From contig OZ005692.1 in assembly GCA_963930775.1 (NCBI GenBank), forward strand, positions 7,488,135 through 7,552,134: 64,000 nt of DNA, read 5' to 3'. This stretch comes from Cliona cf. orientalis. Taxonomy: Eukaryota; Porifera; Demospongiae; Clionaida; Clionaidae. The number at the start of each line of letters is the position of its first letter. Within the stretch, counting starts at the first letter, position 1. This document shows, one piece after another, positions 22,701-33,769 of the stretch. Position numbers and translations under genes: made by a program. The notes under the pieces were generated by a model. It was given only the letters and a program-made list of their open reading frames with translations. It searched no databases and had not been told where the DNA came from.

Positions 22701-25700
22701 GCAGCAAGATTTATTACCTTCAAGGTTGGGATATTAATGATGTAATTGTATTACATAATACTATTCTACTAAATTTAAGTTATTGTACACTCACTCTTCC
22801 TCTCTCGACTTCATTGCTTATCATGATAATAACCAGAGTGTTTTCTTGCCAAATCATCTTCCAAAAGTCAAGCACAGTACCAGGAAGACATCCTTGTGCA
22901 GCTATGTACTTCCTCTCAGAGCCAGGTACCTCTCCATTGATGTAGTTGGCATTGATATAGTCAGCCCCTGGTTCACCTCCAATATCAATCTTCAGAGCTA
23001 CTCGAGTGTGGTCAACTGTGTCAAATATCAAAATCTATAAATTTAATTCCAGTGTCAACCAAATATATTTTTACATGGTAAAATTCTTTTGTATCTGTTC
23101 CTTGATTTATTTTCTGGCCGTGCTCCTTCCTTTTGACTGTACAGATGCTTATCTTCCCGCTGTTGGAGTAGCTATACAGGTATGTACATTATTTACAAAA
23201 TGTGCAATCAAACAATTTAAGGGAAAGTATACTGATTAATTATACCTCAAACTCCTCCCAGAATCCAAACTTTCCAATGACATCTTGTGGTGGCTTCTGT
23301 AATTGACTGATCCTTGTTTGAATGTCGACTGGCAGGAATGAGGTGGTGTTGAAGGGCACCTTGAGGTTGATGATGGTGCCGCTCATCTCTACCATTGCGT
23401 TCTTCTTGTAGTGCTCTACCAGCTCTGTTAGGGAGCCAAACTTCGGACCACCACCAACATCAAAATTATTATCTATGTTTCTTATGATGATATGAGAGAC
23501 TATATCATCAACTCGTGCAGATAGGATGAAGTGGCCTGGAGTGTGTACATAGGGACGGACAAGGTAGCTACCATCTTGACCCTCAGTCAATAAAAGTGTT
23601 TCTGCTTCTTGACCATCCAATGAGCTATGATACCACCTAAACATACGTAATATTAATTTCTTGATGTGAATGCTTATCCTGGTATACTGTCTGAAACACA
23701 TAAAAATTCCTTCATCACATCACAACTTCATAATTATTATGCTATGAAACAGCAGACTATTATTACATTATTATTGTAAAAATTTAATATTAAATTTTGA
23801 TACTGCAACATAAACACCAGCATTCACACAGGATGAAGCTATAGCTAGCATGACTGACCTTTCGGTTGTATCCTCTTTTCTATATACTGGAAGCTTAAGT
23901 TCAATCACCTTCCTGATTCTCTCTGTGAGTCGGCCAGGGTTGTCCAAGTAGAAGCCAACCAGTTCGCCTAGAGTTGCAAACTTTTCTCCCCCAAATAGAT
24001 CATAGTAATCCCCCGCATTTTGAATTTTGATATGTGTCACTTTATCACCAGACCTAGATTAGACAAGCACATTTATTAGTAAGTCACGATTGTGTACAAA
24101 CAACACTGAAGGCATGCATTGTGTCACAATAATAAGCAGCAGTTGCTATGAAGTTGCTTATTATTGTGAAGAAATGTGCACTAACGAAATAATCATGCAT
24201 ATACGAATTGTCAAGTGCTCCAAGAGTGTACCAGTAGTAGGAGTACAGGAACAAAGACTGTTAGACCCAATGACCTAGCTGCTTGACCAATACATCATTA
24301 TCTCTCTACGTACGCTGCTTGAGTTACAAATTTAACTGCTGCCTGGTGAGCCTTAAAGGAACTGTGTCACGGTATAAGCATATTTTTAGTAACAGAAGCC
24401 GGATGAGGATCCCCAATGTTTAATCAAGTATGTGGGCGATGCGGTTTTGTGACGTTGCGATCACACCACTTGCCTGGGGGCGCCCGTGCCTGGCCGGCTG
24501 GTCTAAGCAATCGGCCGCGTCCTTCGGCAAAATCGACTTCGCGAAGATACTAAACGAAGCAAGAAGGTTAGTTTACCTCTCTTTTTGATGTTTAGTCTTC
24601 TTTTGGGGGATTAGCTGCCATTATAAGGTACACTGGACTCGCCTGATCGATAGCTGTGGGCATGGTACGTGGCATGTGGTCACGCACGTGACGTTAATTC
24701 ATATCACGTTTTGCGGTTGATTTCAAACGTTTTTAAAAAATTAATAGTAATTTATTCGCGGCCCTTATAAAATGCCTTTAAGTATTAGCACTAAATTATA
24801 TACCTAGACTTGACAACCACCACTGCTTGTAGCTGTATATAACCAAGGGCATATTGAGCCACCGTAGGTTGCTTGATGCATGCAGCTCAATACGCCCTTG
24901 ATATAACATCAGCTCCAGATAGTTTGCATGCATTCGCTTGAAGGCCTAAATAATTCTGCTCCAACTCTTATACCTTCTTTATTTTCTGCTACTAAGATTT
25001 TGTCTGCAACTGTATTAAACCACAAATTGATGAGTGTGCATGTGAGATTTCAATCTAGTGGGCGTCATTATGTAACGTGTGATACCAGGAGTACATTACT
25101 AGGAGTGTGCAACGCACACAATAGTAGTGCAAACATCTCTTTCCAGATTTGACATCACAGTAATATGCAACCACTAAAACCATGAAGCCATGAAGGTTGT
25201 GTCTGCACTGTCCTATCAGTAACTAGCTGCAGCTGCAGCTATACGGAATGTAACTCAGTGGTTGCAACTTAAGTACCTTCTAATGATATTCAGGCCCATG
25301 ACAAGGGTGGTTATGATGTCAAATCTGGAAAGAGATGTGAGTACATTACTAGGAGTGTGCATTGCACACTCCTAGTAATGTACTACTATATACAGTAAGT
25401 TAAACTTACTAAAAATCATCACACAATTAATGCATTACCTGACTGACAGGGTGAAATTTCCTGGCATGGTCTGGCTGGGTCGGCAGAGAAAGCTTCCATC
25501 TTTTCCCCTGCTAATTAATAGCTTCTCGGCCTGCTGGCCGGTAATGTTTGGGTGAAACCACCTCCTGTAAGATATAAATCACCATGCATTCTCAGACATT
25601 CTAGGCTCATAACAAGGATGATCAACACATCAAATAATAATTATTAATGTACTCTTTGCAGTAGCAATTACGGACCTCCAAATTTCACCAGTTTTTCCAC

Positions 25701-25773
25701 GGAACTTCTCCCAGTGGAATATCAATGTTCGAGTATCAGAAGGTAGCTCTCTATGAGCTCTATGCAACGACAT
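16718..25773 (-). CDS. ptpn11: SHP2-type tyrosine phosphatase (SH2-SH2-PTP), nine exons
   Basis: This is a cytoplasmic phosphatase that binds phosphotyrosine through two SH2 domains and dephosphorylates partners in receptor kinase and immune signalling. Phase-consistent minus-strand exons are 25773-25676 (tentative start), 25564-25439, 24053-23859, 23636-23246, 23159-23075, 23015-22795, 17896-17530, 17407-17331 and 16789-16718. They total 543 residues. N-SH2: [40 protein letters not shown]2: [45 protein letters not shown], catalytic [11 protein letters not shown] near residue 470, and Q-loop QRSGMVQTE. The protein stops about 24 residues after the Q-loop exon, so the phosphorylatable tail of vertebrate SHP2 is missing. 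Exon 1 is the weakest part (donor GTCCGT; the frame is open further upstream to 25851). The 4.9-kb intron 6 contains a Penelope-like element and several small elements. Confidence 0.9.
18925..18999. repeat. ACAGAC(AC)n plus TAACCCTC palindrome cassette, copy 1
   Basis: A CA/CTCA microsatellite is followed by a 27-bp near-palindrome (18973-18999) with arms TAACCCTC and GAGGGTTA around a GCATGCGC core. The same arrangement recurs at about 27567-27624 and 35702-35780. The arms match the termini of repeat family R2. Confidence 0.6.
19560..20105. repeat. degenerate G-rich element remnant
   Basis: A run of 21 G residues (19569-19589) is followed by AGGGGGGCAAAGCCCCCCT and by GCTACGCCCCTG-type words at 19880 and 20090 that are common at transposon ends. 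No coding region and no confident boundaries. Confidence 0.35.
20111..20320. mobile_element. 210-bp MITE with TA duplication
   Basis: The ends are CTGTAGG-TTGGGTTTTAATTGCG and its reverse CGCAATTAAAACCCGTCCTACAG, flanked by TA on both sides (20109-20110 and 20321-20322). The interior is built from CGCAATT/AATTGCG words. It fits a Tc1/mariner-type non-autonomous element in the SHP2 gene intron. Confidence 0.65.
20782..20825. mobile_element. 44-bp Mutator-like remnant with 9-bp TSD
   Basis: TAGCCTCATG near the left end is mirrored by CATGAGGCTA at the right end. GTGGGAGGG occurs immediately before (20773-20781) and after (20826-20834). This is what remains if an inserted element keeps only its tips. 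Confidence 0.6.
21324..21355 (-). ncRNA. hammerhead-ribozyme-like core, left arm
   Basis: Read on the minus strand: CTGACGA, a 7-bp hairpin (GACACCT/AGGTGTC with loop GAAT), then GAAAC. This is the conserved CUGANGA - stem II - GAAA arrangement. Stems I and III and the cleavage site were not resolved. Confidence 0.55.
21474..22255 (-). pseudogene. RT tail and GIY-YIG endonuclease of a Penelope-like element
   Basis: From about 22255 the frame reads [15 protein letters not shown]...[18 protein letters not shown], the conserved region after the Penelope reverse transcriptase core, and then hits a TGA. A shift of frame and an in-frame TAA follow. From 22076 a 200-codon frame resumes with [33 protein letters not shown] (the GIY-YIG signature, as LYQIPC and TYVGQSGR) and RIKEH. 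The catalytic polymerase part is absent. The copy cannot encode a full protein. Confidence 0.85.
22329..22360 (+). ncRNA. hammerhead-ribozyme-like core, right arm
   Basis: Mirror copy of the left-arm core: CTGACGA at 22329-22335, stem II 22337-22354, GAAAC 22355-22359. A third partial copy (GTCGAAACGTTGG) lies at 20655-20667 without the CTGANGA half. Confidence 0.55.
24358..24785. other. GC-rich patch inside SHP2 intron 2
   Basis: A CpG-rich segment lies between TTAAAGG-type words at its two edges (near 24353 and 24775). It may be a transposable fragment. No coding region was recognised. Confidence 0.25.
24834..24904. repeat. short inverted repeat
   Basis: Arms of about 21 bp (CAAGGGCATATTGAGC and its near-reverse GCTCAATACGCCCTTG) enclose about 27 bp. 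Confidence 0.5.
25089..25383. repeat. compound inverted repeat with 43-bp perfect palindrome
   Basis: TCTTTCCAGATTTGACATC (about 25138-25156) is mirrored at about 25316-25335. The word GTACATTACTAGGAGTGTGC occurs at 25090 and again at about 25340, where it runs straight into its own reverse complement as a perfect palindrome (about 25340-25382). Confidence 0.6.
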
Positions 25774-26164
25774 TTGTAATGCGATCGCAGGCAAAACCGT
25801 TATGAAGCCATGCCCACCTAAACTTTCTCCATAGAAACTTAATACAAGCAAAATGAAGCTAGCGGCGATTCCGCGCCACCGATTTGCAAGGTTAAGGCCT
25901 CAGTAGATAGCTTTTTAATTGAGCTATCTACTGTAATTTGCTTCATAGTACTCCTAGCCAGAGCCAAGATATTCACAATCTACTGGAGGCCCTTGGAGGT
26001 CTGTAATCACTATTTGCAGGCAGTGTTCTACAATAATATAGCTACATGATTGTTCCATATAATTATACTGGTGAGTAGAGGAATCATGCAAAATCCACCC
26101 ATGAAATATTAGTGAATTGCAAATCTGCTTGTTCTTTGCAGAACATAATATCGAGATCAGATCA
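25774..26164. other. 5' flank of the SHP2 gene
   Basis: The frame of the tentative first exon stays open up to 25851. A 12-bp-arm hairpin (CAGTAGATAGCT / AGCTATCTACTG) lies at 25901-25932. No clear core promoter. Confidence 0.35.
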
Positions 26165-26810
26165 AATCCCAAACAAACTAGAGCTTTCTCAAGCACAAAA
26201 CCCTCGGTGTGTTGCATGCCATTAGCTACACGTTTCAGTATTGCAAGTGGAAAAAAGTATAAAGGGCTGTGGATGAGACTACTACATGTATAACACTAAA
26301 GGCTGGGGATAAGAGTAAATAATAATGTCACACTTGCACAGCCTTATTGTAAATTTAAAGGTTAAATGGCTCACAGCAGAACAACCCTGGTGTGCTGTAT
26401 CGAACCCTGTACTGCGGTGCTGAAATCAAATCAGCTTCCCTCACAGTAGCCTCTGTTTCTTGGGAACATTAGCTACTAGCTTCTTCAAAGACTAAGTACA
26501 CTGAGCAGTATTGCATGACTAATATAATAATTTTTAATCACTTCAAGTTGCTCACTTGGGTCCAAGCACTGAATGCATGCATGCATACAAACTTAGCTAA
26601 CCAGAGAGTCAAAGGGTACCACAAGAATCCATATGGCATGGCAGCTAAACATACATGTACATAGCTGCCCTTAGAGTCAAAAGAAGCCACTGATACCGTA
26701 TTGAAAGCTAATAAGTAAGCTGAGTAAGGAAGGTGGCAGTGACCAGCCTGGCCCTCGATAACTTTGCAATCGTGCTTAAAGTGCATGCGCCAAGGTTAAT
26801 AATACATACA
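26165..26810. repeat. dispersed repeat R2, copy 1
   Basis: About 645 bp matching 33770-34770 in the same orientation, sharing words such as CAGAGAGTCAAAGGG and GCAAGTTGCT. The left end is AACCCTCGGTGTG-TTGCATGCC and the right end, reversed, is TTAACCTTGGCGCATGC, so the element has terminal inverted repeats. No coding region. Confidence 0.65.
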
Positions 26811-27008
26811 TAACTACGGTGTTCCTTATAAAGTTCCAAACACGTAATTTGTGTGGATTTCATCGAAAATGCTTTATTCACCAGTTTTGGCATCATTTGC
26901 TAATTATAAGCTTCTTGACTTTTCCCAGCTAGCACTACATTGTACTTGTAGAGGGAGCATGACTTAATTTACATTGCACGTTGGACTCGCAAATGAGGTA
27001 GCTATGTA

Positions 27009-27542
27009 CAGGCCCGGGGCTGATCCTGCCATGGATTATTTGAAGGGGGGTGACTGCATAGGGCAAACAACTGTCAGATACTTAGGCCTATAATGATCTT
27101 TGGCGTTGTGGTCAATGATCTAAGCAAGGTGTTGAGCCTCTGATCTTGCTCGGAAAAATACTCATGCATGCATAAAGTGTCAATTTTAATCTGACAAAAA
27201 TAGGCATGATCATCAGCATGTATGTAGATGTTTCTTCAGAAATCAATAGTCCCCATAACAACAATAATATCCTATCCAGGAGCATGACAGTCGAGTCCAA
27301 CTAGTGTCAGTATATAACATGCTTGACAATGTGTCATTTTGAATATACCAAGCTCTATTATAGCTACACAGCTGTGATTAGAAATCATAATACATATGTA
27401 CTAACCCATGAAACATGGTGAGATTCTGGAATTCAGGCATGCAGTGCTGGATTCTTGTTCTTGCTTTATTGTTATAGATATCGCCATTATGAATCTCTGG
27501 GGAGTGGCTGGCCACCCATTTCACCCCCTGGATCAGCCCCTG
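27009..27542. mobile_element. 534-bp inverted-repeat element with ATGTA duplication
   Basis: The ends share CAGG...GGGGCTGATCC in inverted orientation, with ATGTA directly before (27004-27008) and after (27543-27547). The same GGATCAGCCCCTG tip occurs at 46183-46195. Non-autonomous; superfamily not determined. Confidence 0.5.
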
Positions 27543-27566
27543 ATGTAGCAGCCATAGCTTAGTTAC

Positions 27567-27624
27567 AGACAGATACACACACAGACCGACCACCATAACT
27601 CTCCGGTGCATGGGCTGAGGGTTA
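27567..27624. repeat. CA-tract plus TAACCCTC-type palindrome cassette, copy 2
   Basis: ACAGACAGATACACACACAG is followed by TAACTCTCCGG-TGCATG-GGCTGAGGGTTA, a diverged version of the copy at 18925-18999. Confidence 0.5.
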
Positions 27625-27664
27625 AAAATTAAAATTTTAGCTAGCTATGTTCAAATACACTAAC

Positions 27665-30600
27665 CTTAAGTTTGCAGTTCCCGAATTTGATGGCAGGCCT
27701 GCATGTAGTAATAGAAATTGCATAATAAAAGATCAATAAAAATTTATAACTTCAAGACATAAGAAGACTGCATGCACCACAATACTACAGAGTAGCATCG
27801 AGCGTGGGCTGTTGCTTAATCAATGCTCTACTGCAACACTCTCATCTTAAGCAGGATATGCTTCTGAAGGCATGCATATCAAAGCATTTAAGCTCAACCC
27901 ACACCAAGATCAAAGGAATTGCTCTTATACCCCTTGTAATATATTATAACATTCATAAGTGAGTACAACAGAGATAACAAGATATTGATAATGACATTGT
28001 GTTACTCACCAGCTGTGGTAATTTTGTCCTTTAATGAAGCAGAGCCAGCATCTGGCTAAAAGAATAAAGCAGTATACATGATTGTAAGTATATATTATTC
28101 TAACTCTTAAGAGGTTACTAACTGTTGCATGTGATATGTACTATGCTGTGGTGCTAGATCTTGTCCAATATATAGAGGCCTATATATATAGTAGCTATAA
28201 TATTAATCCCGGGTGAAATACAAAGTATAATAATTATTATCATGCATGCAAACTACATATTGATTATCTAAACAGCCTATTAGGAAGTTTCCGTTAACTG
28301 GTAAGAAGATCTAAAGGATTTGGGACATGTTCTCAATTCATTAAACATCCACCTTGGATGAGAGTTCCTGAGAATTATCTTGATCACTCTTGACATCCAA
28401 TTTTGGCACAAACAATTTTGTCACATCACGTGATTCTAACACGTCCATGTTATTGCCAAGTTCATTTCCTGTGATAATATGAGCATAAGAATGCATAAGG
28501 AATTAAAGATCATTATGCATGTCAGGATAATTGTTAGTGCCAATCTTTCTTTTTTAGAATCTTAGACTCTGAAAGAGAGTTAATACATGCGATACTGAGT
28601 CTGAATCATGTTGCCATGAATCCAAACTCCCCACATCGTCAATCAATTTGTCAGAAAAATTATATAACGCATACCTTCTGACATCAGTGTGATATTTTCT
28701 TCATCTACAACCATATATATCTCAGTTGATTCAGGAGTTGCTTGTGGAAGTTGAGAGAGTAATTGCTGATCCTTATATTGTGGGTAGGCACTAGGTTGAC
28801 ATTTTTCCTCTCCATTGCCACTGGAATCCTTGTTACTGGGATCAACAATCCTTCTCACTAGGTCAGCATAATTTCTATAGCCAGCTTGCTCAAAGATATT
28901 TATCAACCTGCTGTAAGTTGCCTTGGAACCATTTCTTTGAATCCATATGTGTAGTGCTTCCCTCCTAATAAAGTTGAAAATAATATAAGGCTTGGTGCAT
29001 AATCTAGCTGAAAGTAGAGTACTTTCTTACGATTGCAGCTTTAATCTTTGTGGGTATTTTGTCTTGATATCAGCAACATCGGATGGTGTTAGTTCAAGTT
29101 CATCAGCAATAAGACCCTCCCACTCAACCATTGAATCAGCTATCTGACCAAGGTGCCGGAATTGAACTTCAGCACTGCACAGTGGTCTTTCACCTATTGT
29201 ACAGTAAAGAAGTGAAAAGAAGCCAGCCCTATAGTTACCATCTTTATGTTAGTAATAAAATGTAAGACTCTACTTAATATAAAGTGCATTCTATTAAAAC
29301 GAACACGGTATATTTACCTTCTCTTAGTATATTCCATAATTTATATCCTCTTGGTAAGACTCCACTCTTATTAAAAACTTTGCATCTCAATCTGGAAGGA
29401 GCATTGTGGCGATTCCACTCAATTACTGCAGGGTGTGGATGGGGTTGGCACTCAGCTAAAGTACAGTAGAATGTCCAATAAAACTGATATTTCTTGTACA
29501 GATTTGTCACTATCTTCATACATTTGGCAATTTGTGTGTACACTTCTTCATGGATTTCAGATTCACAGCAATCAATTTCAGTTATCTCAGCAGAATCAAT
29601 GGTAAATTCTATGTGGGTAGGTAGAACTTTAATCGTCATATCCCCACAATCTTCAATGTAGAAAGAAACTTGATTTCTGAATATCTTTGAAGGAAGCAAC
29701 TCCCACCTTTTGGCAGACTTCATCTCATTTGTCATTAGGCACTTAATTAGAGCTCCCGCTGTGCCCCTGGGACAAAAACCAGTTTCAAACGCAATCAATG
29801 CTGATGCAAGATTGGTATGAACTGTTGATTTCACTGATGAATCTTGAGCTGTAGCAGCATGGCAAAGTGCTGATGGAAAAAAATACTTCTCTTCATCATG
29901 GTCTTTAAACAAAGCAGCTAACCGAAGGTGATTTAGAACCTTTGTTAGCCATGTAAGTGGTAGCTGAACATCTTCGCTAGATCTCTCACTGATTCTTTTC
30001 ATGACTGCAACAGATATAATCCCTTTTTCACAAAAATCTTCAATTTCTTTTCGATGAGCGTGTTTACTGACAAATGTTTCTTCAATTAAGTCAGTGATCT
30101 TGTCAAATAGTACCTGAGGATCAACTATGACAAGTGAATCAAGATCTTTCACATTATAGTATCGCAGAAGCCCCAGTCTGGAGTGAATGAAAGATAGAGC
30201 TGCTACTAGCTCATCATGGCTTGATATTCCACATTCTTGGGCAATCTTGAAGGCATCTTCGAGCCTGAGAACCCGATTCGATTTGTGCTTTTCACGGAGA
30301 ACTAAGCTGAAAATTAGCCATGATGAAGGACACTGTACTGTAAATTCTCTACAACATTTCTCTTCTACAGTTTGCTGCACAGCATGGCGTATCTTTTGAA
30401 AGTCATCATCGTTTACTGAAAGGTTGTTTACTGTAAACATTAGACGACTCTCTCTGCTGCTATCGAAATCTGATGCAAACTGAAGTGAGTGCTGATGAAA
30501 GAGAGAAGTTTGTCTGACACATCTTTGAAGTTTTTGATCAATCTCCTTGATTTTTTGTTGCTTGTCTATAGACTTCAAGCAATCTTTGTGCGTTCCAATC

Positions 30601-33584
30601 AAGAAAACTGTGGGCTTTAAAGTGACCTCCTTACCACTGATCTGAACATTTACACAATCTAATGCGTAAATTGTTGCAAGTGTTTGGAGGATTTCATCAA
30701 CTAATGTAGAAGGCGATGGATACCTCTTTACTGAGCCATCAGGATACTGATATTGTACCTCATATGGCTGATCTAGATCATGGTGAAGTGGAAAAGTAAC
30801 AAAGAATATGGAAGGACCACAAACTAGAAGAGGGAGATGTTCCTGAAACTCAATCTGCCCTCCTGTGTTAGTGAGATAAAGAGACCATGATGATTCTAGA
30901 TGCTCACGAAGTGCATCCATGCGTCGTAATTTTACTGCCTTCTTTAAGATATCTACAGGTGCCAGACTTGATGAATATACAGTTACATGCATACTTGGTG
31001 TTTCATTACTGTCTGTAACATCACTGTGACTGTTCATGCTTTCAGGTTCCATTTCTTCAAACGTGGCATTTTCCGACTTTTTCTCACATTTGATAGGTGG
31101 TAATGATATTGCAACATCATAGGCAGGTTTCGCTTTCCTTTTATGAACATACTTGATAGAAATTGGCTTCGGTATCTCAGTAACATGTGCGTAGCTTTTG
31201 GCAGTTGTCATGATTAGCTCCAGTGCTTCTTCATCATACTCTAATTTCTGCCATATCAGATCGCAATTTTCACTTGCAATAGTAGATAATTTCTTCACTT
31301 CAACTTTAATAACATTCTCTAGAACTCCAGTGCTTGGTGATATTTGGTTGGGAGCTAGTGGTCTTTCTCCCATCAAACGCTGCATTAAACTATTTTTTCC
31401 AGATCGTCCAGGACCAACAATCACTCCATGAGCAATGATGTGGTCTATTGTTCCTTTGTTTCTTATTGATTCTTCCATAATACTAAGAAAGTTATTTTCC
31501 ACTTCAGACATATAACGGTCATCCAATCGTAGATCAAAGCTTTTACCAAGGCTGGTAGTTAGCTGACAGATTATAGCAGTAAGGTCTGGATTATCACGTG
31601 CACCCAAATCGTTAGCAGACAGATCAAGTTGCCGTAAACAATTGCATTTTAAGGAAAGAGTTGTGGCAAATATTTTCAAATAGCTTATGCTAACACTTTC
31701 TGCAAATGATCCCTTTAAGATCAAAATTTCCATTCTCTTCATATTATCACTGGCAACGTATTGTTGAAGGTATCCTAAACAATCCACTGATGGAGAGTTA
31801 AATGATAAATCTAGCTCAATGAGGCTCTTACAATGTGATTTGGTTAATGCATTCACAATCATATCAAAACCTTCTGGTCGTATGCCACAGCTACGAAGGA
31901 ATAGCTTCTCTAGGGATCCAAGAGCAAATATCGTTCTTTTAAAGAAATCAAGCACAATTGAATCATCCAGGTTATTATTGCTGAGATCTAGCCCTTTGAC
32001 TTGAATAAGCCTTGATCGACTATCAAGTATACTTGCCAACCGTAAAACTTGTGCTGATTTTAATTTAGAATTGTGAAAGTTAATCTCCACTGTACATTTT
32101 TGCTGTATCTTCTCAAGTACATGTATCATTGCTTCACACTCATAGGCATTATGGGAGTGGAGCTTGAGTGTAGTCCCTGGAATATGTAGTGACTCAACTA
32201 CTTCTTGAGCAACAATTCTATTTCTTGATTCATATGAGAGAATGCACATATCATTACATGAATGGTGCATTTTTGACAATTTCTGAACAACTTCTCTAAC
32301 AATATCATGATTTGCATCTCTACTCATACTCAGATAGAACCTACAGAACATGGAGCCAACTTGATGCATACTCTTTATTGTCTCTAATTGTGTACTATGA
32401 GGCAATGTTATGAGGTGTGAAACGGCAAGATAATGTCCAATAGCAGGATGGAGAAAAGAAAACATAACTTCATCTCTTCCACTGAACACAGGCTTAAGTA
32501 GGCCAAATGTCTCTACCTTTGAAGACGAGGCAAAAGCAGCTTGAATGGAATTAGCTCGACATTTTTCAAAAGCTATCTCACATAAATGGGACCATGGGTG
32601 TTGTAACTCTTTTGGAAGGTCTCGATAATTTGTTAACATCAATACTCTTCCACGTTTTTTGGTACTGTTGATCTTCAACTGGATAAGATTCCAAGCAAGC
32701 CTTTCATATATCTCTGGTAAAGTACTGGGAAGGGGGTCATCATGTGATTTGCAGAAGTTGCAAATCATGGCAAGATTAAGGGGCACAGCACACATGCTTC
32801 CCATTAGTGGATTACTTTCGAACTCCTTTATGGTACGGTGTAACCTTTCTTCTTTTCTACTGCACTCCATCTGGATGTAGGATTGAATAGCTATTTCATT
32901 AAATCCCTGCAAAGTAACAAGTCGACCATTGAAATGCTGAGGAACTGAGCCAGGTCTAGATGTCACTACTACTGTTAGAGTCGAGCTAGGGAGAACGTCA
33001 CCAAAGAGTAGGTGATGTAAGAAAGTATTTTCTTGTCTCTTAGATTCACAAAGCTCATTCCAGCCATCAGCAAGGATGAGAACATTATCCTTCTTATTCT
33101 GCTTTAGATAGATCCCTATGGTTGAGCAAATATCATCATCAAATTTGCAAACATTTCTTATGAGCTCTGGTAGATCTTTTGCAGAGATTACGTCCTTTCG
33201 ATTTAAAGGTAGCAAGAGCACTATAAGAAATTCCTGAAAGAGTTTCCCACTTGCTCAGCTCTCAGCGATTACAGCACAAAGAGTACTTTTGCCGGTGCCA
33301 GCTTCTCCCATGATAAGAATCTTTTTTCCAAATTCCACTGAGCTATGATTTCCCTTAAATAGGCTACGGTGGTCGAGGAATACCCATTCACTACTGATGG
33401 TCTGTTGACCTCTTTGATGCTGTAATGAAAAGTCTGGCTTGCCTTTCTTTTCTACTAGTTGTAAACTAGCTACATAATTCAACTTCAATGGATGCTGGTC
33501 TGCATATAAAGTTCTGATGTTCTTGTACTTCTTTCTGATCTGGGTAATCAGATAGTCCGAAATATCCTTGTCCTTGATAACTTG
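27665..33584 (-). CDS. NACHT-LRR-Roc-COR-Death receptor-like protein with one in-frame TGA
   Basis: Phase-consistent exons: 33584-29318, 29193-29031, 28964-28675, 28468-28353, 28055-28010 and 27698-27665; 5' and 3' ends are unresolved. The large exon opens with the NACHT P-loop GEAGTGKST (about 33310-33285), then TGA at 33257-33255, then continues in the same frame to VLILADGWNEL (Walker B) and VVTSRPGSV. LRRs follow (GLDLSNNNLDD, LIELDLSFN, LRQLDLSANDLG; about 32000-31600). A Roc-type GTPase comes next: GPGRSGKN (G1), TNTGGQIEF (G3), GTHKD (G4). COR-like sequence follows (PSSWLIFSLVL, RLGLLRYY, VDPQVLFDKIT). The next exons encode a Death domain (FRHLGQIADSMVEWEGLIADEL, IKTKYPQ, LHIWIQRNG, YADLVRRI). 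Inferred role: cytosolic immune sensor or adaptor. The TGA makes this copy a possible pseudogene, or the result of a base error. Re-initiation at 33221 would lose the P-loop. Confidence 0.82.
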
Positions 33585-33769
33585 CTGAGTACACATAATA
33601 TGTGTGCATAATGTATTTTTGTGCATTGTGCATATCATAATATTATTTCCTAGATCACTTCCGCAGGTACCATTAATTTATTTTCAATGTGTCCAAGGAT
33701 GCAGATTCATTTCGATAGTAGCTAGATTCCATTAAATTAAATGTTGCAACATTTCCGCATTCATATTGT
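33585..33769. other. upstream intron or 5' region of the NLR gene
   Basis: An acceptor (GTACTCAG) ends at 33585. The preceding exon was not found. A possible short leader with a GTAAGA donor lies near 37170 on the minus strand, beyond a block of repeats. Confidence 0.3.

Noticed and set aside
33255..33257. Selenocysteine at the in-frame TGA of the NLR gene
   Set aside because: The position follows a P-loop where no redox residue is expected, and I saw no SECIS-like structure in the 3' exons examined.
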